Shown here: one piece after another, positions 59,400 through 64,000 of the stretch | Position numbering within the stretch: position 1 is the first letter of the stretch | How the letters are laid out: each line of letters begins with the position of its first letter | Assembly (NCBI RefSeq): GCF_050436995.1 | Contig: NC_134766.1 | Span: forward strand, 9,610,001 to 9,674,000 | Direction of reading: 5' to 3' | DNA length: 64,000 nt | From: Anticarsia gemmatalis | Taxonomy: Eukaryota; Arthropoda; Insecta; Lepidoptera; Erebidae | Program-made: the position numbers and the translations under genes | Notes under the pieces: generated by a model | Database searches by the model: none | Told to the model about the DNA's origin: nothing | Seen by the model: the letters and a program-made list of their open reading frames with translations, nothing else

Positions 59400-62300
59400 A
59401 GAGTTTAAAAACATATTCTTCTTTTCTATTTTGTTTCAAAATCATTGAACAATTTTGTTTCAAAGCTATTCTCCTAGCAATCTTCATGTTGTCTGCTTTT
59501 ATAAAACTTGCCTTTATCCTTTCATACAAGATGTAATAGTTTGTACGAAACTGCTAGAGAATTGTTGAGATCAGCTTAAGAACTTTATAGTAGACGTTTT
59601 GAAAGAAATATATAAATTACAGCACATATTTTACACAGTTATAACTTGAATACGAAAGTGTGACTTTTAAATGATATAATATAATAAAATAAGATTTTGA
59701 TTTTATTATACTTTGACTTTTCAAAATCTATCATGAATTGGCATTTATCTGTTTTTTTTTGATAAATTTTGTGGTAAATTGACAGATGATACCTTGTATT
59801 TTCGTTCAGTGCTTGTACTTCTGGCATGTCATATTTTTTTACAGCACAGAAAATGTTGCTTTGCAAAAGTGCATAGTTAGACTCCGGAAACAAATCCAAA
59901 TACACGTGGTCGCTATACGATGCACTACCGCGCGTGCCATTACGTAAATTAATTTTAAGTACACAAAAGACAATAACTACTATGTATTAATTCCCTGAAA
60001 TACATACCCATACATCCCTGTTTGCCGAAATGTTTCATATACATTGCCTCATATGTATAGCAACTTGTTTAATAATATTTATTCAAGCGCGCAATGTATG
60101 CGGTCCTCTGAAATTCGCTCAACCGTTGAATGGACACAAAGTAATAAACGGACAGACACTCAGTACATAGAATTCGGAAGGATTTATTTTGCATAAAGAG
60201 TAAATTGTGAAAGTATAAATGTCTGTCCTCATAACCGAATATGCAGTGTACTGCATAAATTACCAGCCTTTGAAAGATTGTCACCCCCTATAAAATAATA
60301 GTAAAATAAAATAAACTAGCACCTATATCCATCTTCCTTTTCCTGTATTATTATAGGAAAGGATTATTTTTCTTAGAAGACAACACAGGCGAACCTCTTG
60401 TAAAGTCTAGCATGATAATACGACAAGAAAGGAATTTAAATTTGTTATGTATGCAAGTCAGTGAGTCACTACGCCTCTTTCTCTTCTTCTCTTCCCTTCC
60501 TTGTCTATCTCCTCCACTTCGCTCTACCTCTAACATCGCGACATCTACGGCGACAAGAGAAAATCTATTTAATAATTAACACAAAACCACTTACAATTTT
60601 CTTCTTCTTATTATTTACAGTTTACAGTACTACATGTAGAGCTGGCACTTCTAAGAAGCTCTAACCAATAGTGCAATTAAAAGCAATGCTATTACTGCTC
60701 CTTGCGTCAAAGGACTGCCTATTACACCGACGTGTATGCATTTAGACGCAAAATTAAACGATACGAGATACTGTGCTGTAGTTTGTTACTTTGTATGTAG
60801 GAACATTCTAAGTAAGGACTTTGTTGGAAATGATTTTAAGACTGTTGGGGTAGAATTTAGTGTTTGTTGTAAAAGGATAATGTAATTCATGTGAAATATG
60901 CATTTTTTACTCTGACTTTTTGCTTTTGATATGTTGGTCCCATTTAAAAATGCCTATTGCATTGTACCGTTATCAAACCCCAAACTACTATTGAAAATAT
61001 ACTCGAACTAACAGAAATCGAAAAAACCCAAATCTATTCGCCTGACTTTGGAATTGAACCCGAAACCTCATGATCAACAATCGTAAGAAGAAAAGCAGTC
61101 GTCAGTACTGCGCAGATCACATATGTATATTTTATCTACTTTTACAAATAATTACCTATTTGTAAAAGTACCTAAAAATAAAGTCTATAAAAATTGTAAC
61201 ACAAAAATAATAAGGTCTTGTAAAAGTACCTAAACTTCTAAACTAAGAAACGGATATAAATTCTATCGAACTTTTCACCTTTACACAAAATGTAGTCTCA
61301 ACGCCGCCATTTCGTTTCAACTTTAAACAAACAAACAAACCTATTTTCAAACAAAAACTGTACCAAAACTCGCTTTCTTCCCGAACTTTGCTTTTCACAA
61401 AGTTTTTAAATATTAATTAAAAGTTACAGAACGGTGTAATGGGATGACGTCTGTTTAAATACGAGACAAAAATATTGTGTTATTTTAGCATCTTTTTATG
61501 TTTTAATATTTTGTTTCTTTCATTGTACTATTGTCATAATACAATAGGAAAAGAAATGTGCCTAACTTATAGAACTAAGAATATGAAAGTAGAAATGTTT
61601 ATTTTCTTAGCCACTTTTTGGTGCTTATTTAGTATCCAATTTTTTAAGTGGTTTTGCGGTTTGGTATACTAGTACAAGTACAAAAAATAGTAAAGTTACT
61701 TTGCATTTTAACTTCATGTTTTAACAGCTTTTAATTCAGTTATAAGGTGTACCTTATAAATGAATTAAAATACGTAATTATAAAGCATAAATGTTTGTTC
61801 AAATAATAAGTTCAAATGCAGTAGGCATAAGAATTTTTTTCCGTTTATAATTGACCAATAGAACAACGTTAGAACACCAGAGAAAAGATTTGTAAAGCAA
61901 ACCGATTCCATTTATTAAAAAGTCTGCTGTCAGTTTTCAAAATAATGTAACTAATCCGTCTATACAAAACAGAGTACTACCCAAACCTACATAAAAATAA
62001 AACCACCCTCTGAAAACCTCTTAAAACCGTTAGCAAATGCACCAAAACGAACATTGTTGCATACACATCTCTCTCACATTACGTAGCGGTGTAAACGCAG
62101 TTAGTTTTATTGCAAACGTAAAACCGACGGTAGATAGGAATATATTTAGTTTAACTACTCATTACCTGTTGTATGTTGAAACAGTGTTCTTTAGAAAATA
62201 GAATGAACTAAATGCTGTTCTCGTTTGTGAGTGATTTGTTTTGTTTTTATGGTTTGCTATTTGTATTGGTCTTGTTGTTGAGCTAAGATACTGAAAATAT

Positions 62301-63120
62301 GGCAAACTGCAACCCCTATATAAGAATGGCTATGGAGATATTAAAATGAGTTTGTATTTCACCGATAAGAAAAGAAAACGCTGAAGATTGACCCCAAGTT
62401 ACAGTAATGTAATTAATAAAAGAGAAAAAGAAAAATAAATAAAAACTCAGTTAACAGGAGAGAACGCGAAACTAAGTATTAGGTATTAGTATCATTAATA
62501 TGGGAAAATATCCTGTTGAAATCAGTGCTGTAAGTGCAATACATTTTCGAGTCAATACAAAAATGGAATAGGCTTCGCTAGGCTTTAGCCACGCCTTCGC
62601 TCCTATAACGCTAAAACATAGCCTTAAGCCCGCTTTCATACAAATTCTGCTTAAATCACGTTACCTTAGCACCAAAGCTGTAACAAGAATACCGACGATT
62701 TAATAATAACATTCTTCCTCTAAGCCTGGGCGCTTAGAAAATGATAAACATTCACTATGAACACTAAAGGTTTGTAACTAGCTCAGCAGATGACGACAGT
62801 AGCGCGATTTACCTCACTCGATATTACCTGCTGTATAGACTTTGCATCGAGCTATTGGTATACAAAATTATTTAACGTAAATTAGTATGAGGCGTGCGGG
62901 TTCTATTTTTTTCTCTTTTATATTTCTCCATAGCTACTATTTCGATAGTTAAATCCTCCAAAAACGTCTACCAGCGTCATTCTAATACCTACATATGTCA
63001 ACGCTCCTAAAGCCTTTTGAAACAAGTAATTGTGTATATAATTGTAATTGTAAGCATGATGTAGAAATAGAGACATGATAGCAGTATAATGCCTATAACA
63101 AATTCTGATATCTTGGACAG
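59400..63120. other. Gene-free AT-rich stretch
   Basis: No recognised mobile-element ends or coding frames. A few tRNA-like box B remnants (about 61040-61120) are too decayed to classify. Confidence 0.45.
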
Positions 63121-63149
63121 TGAGAGTCGATTACCAACAAGGCATTGAG

Positions 63150-63268
63150 AGAGTGGGTGAAGCAACCCGGTGCGGTCATTTTATAGATGGGGACTGCATA
63201 GTGGTATTTGAACTGAGCGTCACCGTGCTTCGGAGGACACGTAAAAAGTCAGTCTCGGTTGTTGTCGT
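63150..63268 (+). repeat. 5S-rRNA-derived SINE, truncated at both ends
   Basis: The copy keeps the box C-like region (TAGATGGGGACTGC) and CGTGCTTCGGAGGACACGTA, then stops at GTTGTTGTC. It is older than the copies at 2 and 50 kb, judging by substitutions. Confidence 0.75.
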
Positions 63269-63659
63269 GATCGATAAATTGCACATGCATAGATATCTAC
63301 TAAACCCAATTTTAATGTATTTGAAGTACGGATCTACTAAACTACTTCCTCTCCAGCTCACAATAGTTTAAACACGAACCAGTTAAACTCAAACAATAAA
63401 CAAACAATTGTTTATTACAATATAAAACAATTAAACAACAGTATTACTGTTAAAACAAGCGTTGTTTGAAGTCCACCGTTTAATACAACGGTTTACGAGT
63501 TACACTGAAATAGATATTATGTGTATTGTTTATATTATGTTCTACAGTAGTCGTTATTATATTGCCAGAGTTTGAAATAACGTGGAAACTGTTTCTGTAA
63601 GTCAGCCATGATATCGAATAAAAATTTGCTAATACACCTCTTTGCGTAAATAAATATCA

Positions 63660-63886
63660 TTGGGCAACTCACACACTGTTATTTGTTTCCAAACTAAGCA
63701 GAGCTTGTACTATGGTAACCAAATAGCTGATAAACATACATATATATTTTCAAAATACATGACAACCAGGCTCAGAACAACTACTCGTGCTCATCACACA
63801 AAGATTTATCCCGGGTGGGTTTGACACGCGGCGCTACGGTTATCGCGGCGAGGTGACCTTAACCACTGCGCCAAACGCGCAGTTAA
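63660..63886 (-). repeat. tRNA-derived SINE (family A), near full length
   Basis: Minus-strand copy: AACTGCGCGTTTGGCGCAGT at its start, CACCTCGCCGC, box B degraded (GTCAAACCCACCC), and the TTGGTTACCATAGTACAAGC 3' motif. Confidence 0.87.
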
Positions 63887-63927
63887 ATGCGTGAAAAATG
63901 TCAAAAAACATTGCTAAATGTTTAATA

Positions 63928-64000
63928 TTATAATGTAACGGGTCTTAATCGCGATTGAAAATTAAAGGTTAGAATACCTTATATGTTCACCCGACGTTTC
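63928..64000 (-). repeat. Dispersed repeat (family G), cut by window end
   Basis: The complement reads GAAACGTCGGGTGAACATAT, AAGGTATTCTAACCTTTAAT and TTAAGACCCGTTACATTATA, matching 59310-59392. Confidence 0.7.

Larger units (their letters stand above)
37231..64000 (-). other. Upstream intron of the DPP-like gene (inferred), repeat-filled
   Basis: The acceptor at 37231-37232 shows that an intron precedes the DPP-like exon on the minus strand. No exon encoding the N-terminal cytoplasmic tail was found between it and the right end, so the intron probably spans most or all of this side. It is filled with SINEs, Helitrons, MITEs, CCGG clusters and two KDEL-receptor-like fragments. The extent is inference; a short first exon could be hidden. 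Confidence 0.5.

Overview
The window looks like a piece of a moth genome (Lepidoptera, probably noctuoid). It is AT-rich, has no bacterial-type gene packing, and is crowded with repeats typical of moths: Helitron-like elements ending in CTAG, tRNA-derived SINEs, a 5S-rRNA-derived SINE, MITEs and a Tc1-type transposon. This assignment rests on repeat types and splice signals, not on a database search.

Only one host exon can be called with confidence. It lies on the minus strand at 37023-37230 and encodes the membrane anchor of a dipeptidyl-peptidase-like type II membrane protein of the DPP6/DPP10 group (Drosophila omega/DPP10-like). It has a clean polypyrimidine-AG acceptor and a GTAAGA donor. 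Most of the window is therefore best read as two very long introns of this gene, with the 5' part of the gene beyond the right end and the 3' part beyond the left end. No other exon of the gene was recognised, although short exons could have been missed.

Layout: 1-8150 is intron with a hairpin element (1676-1810), a 5S-type SINE, CCGG-rich clusters (3110-3740) and a Helitron. 8157-9713 is a complete but dead Tc1-type transposon with a TA duplication and 31-bp inverted ends. 9.8-20 kb is AT-rich with MITE fragments, including an 11-bp tandem array at 13837-13923. 20-37 kb holds several Helitrons, SINEs and a nested SINE insertion at 30.6 kb. Just upstream (in gene sense) of the DPP exon is a 190-bp, almost perfect inverted repeat (37774-38244). 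40.4-45.4 kb carries spaced clusters of CCGG/TTATCCGG motifs. 46921-47205 is a hAT-type MITE with an 8-bp target duplication. 50122-50160 is a C-rich tract able to form a G-quadruplex. 52643-53216 holds two diverged copies of a KDEL-receptor-like coding segment separated by a SINE. The right end is again SINE- and Helitron-rich.

The genes do not form a system. The window is a regulatory/repeat landscape inside one neuronal-type gene. The most interesting unexplained structures are the 190-bp foldback beside the DPP exon, the duplicated KDEL-receptor-like segment, the dispersed CCGG clusters, and flanking direct repeats on elements that otherwise look like Helitrons.
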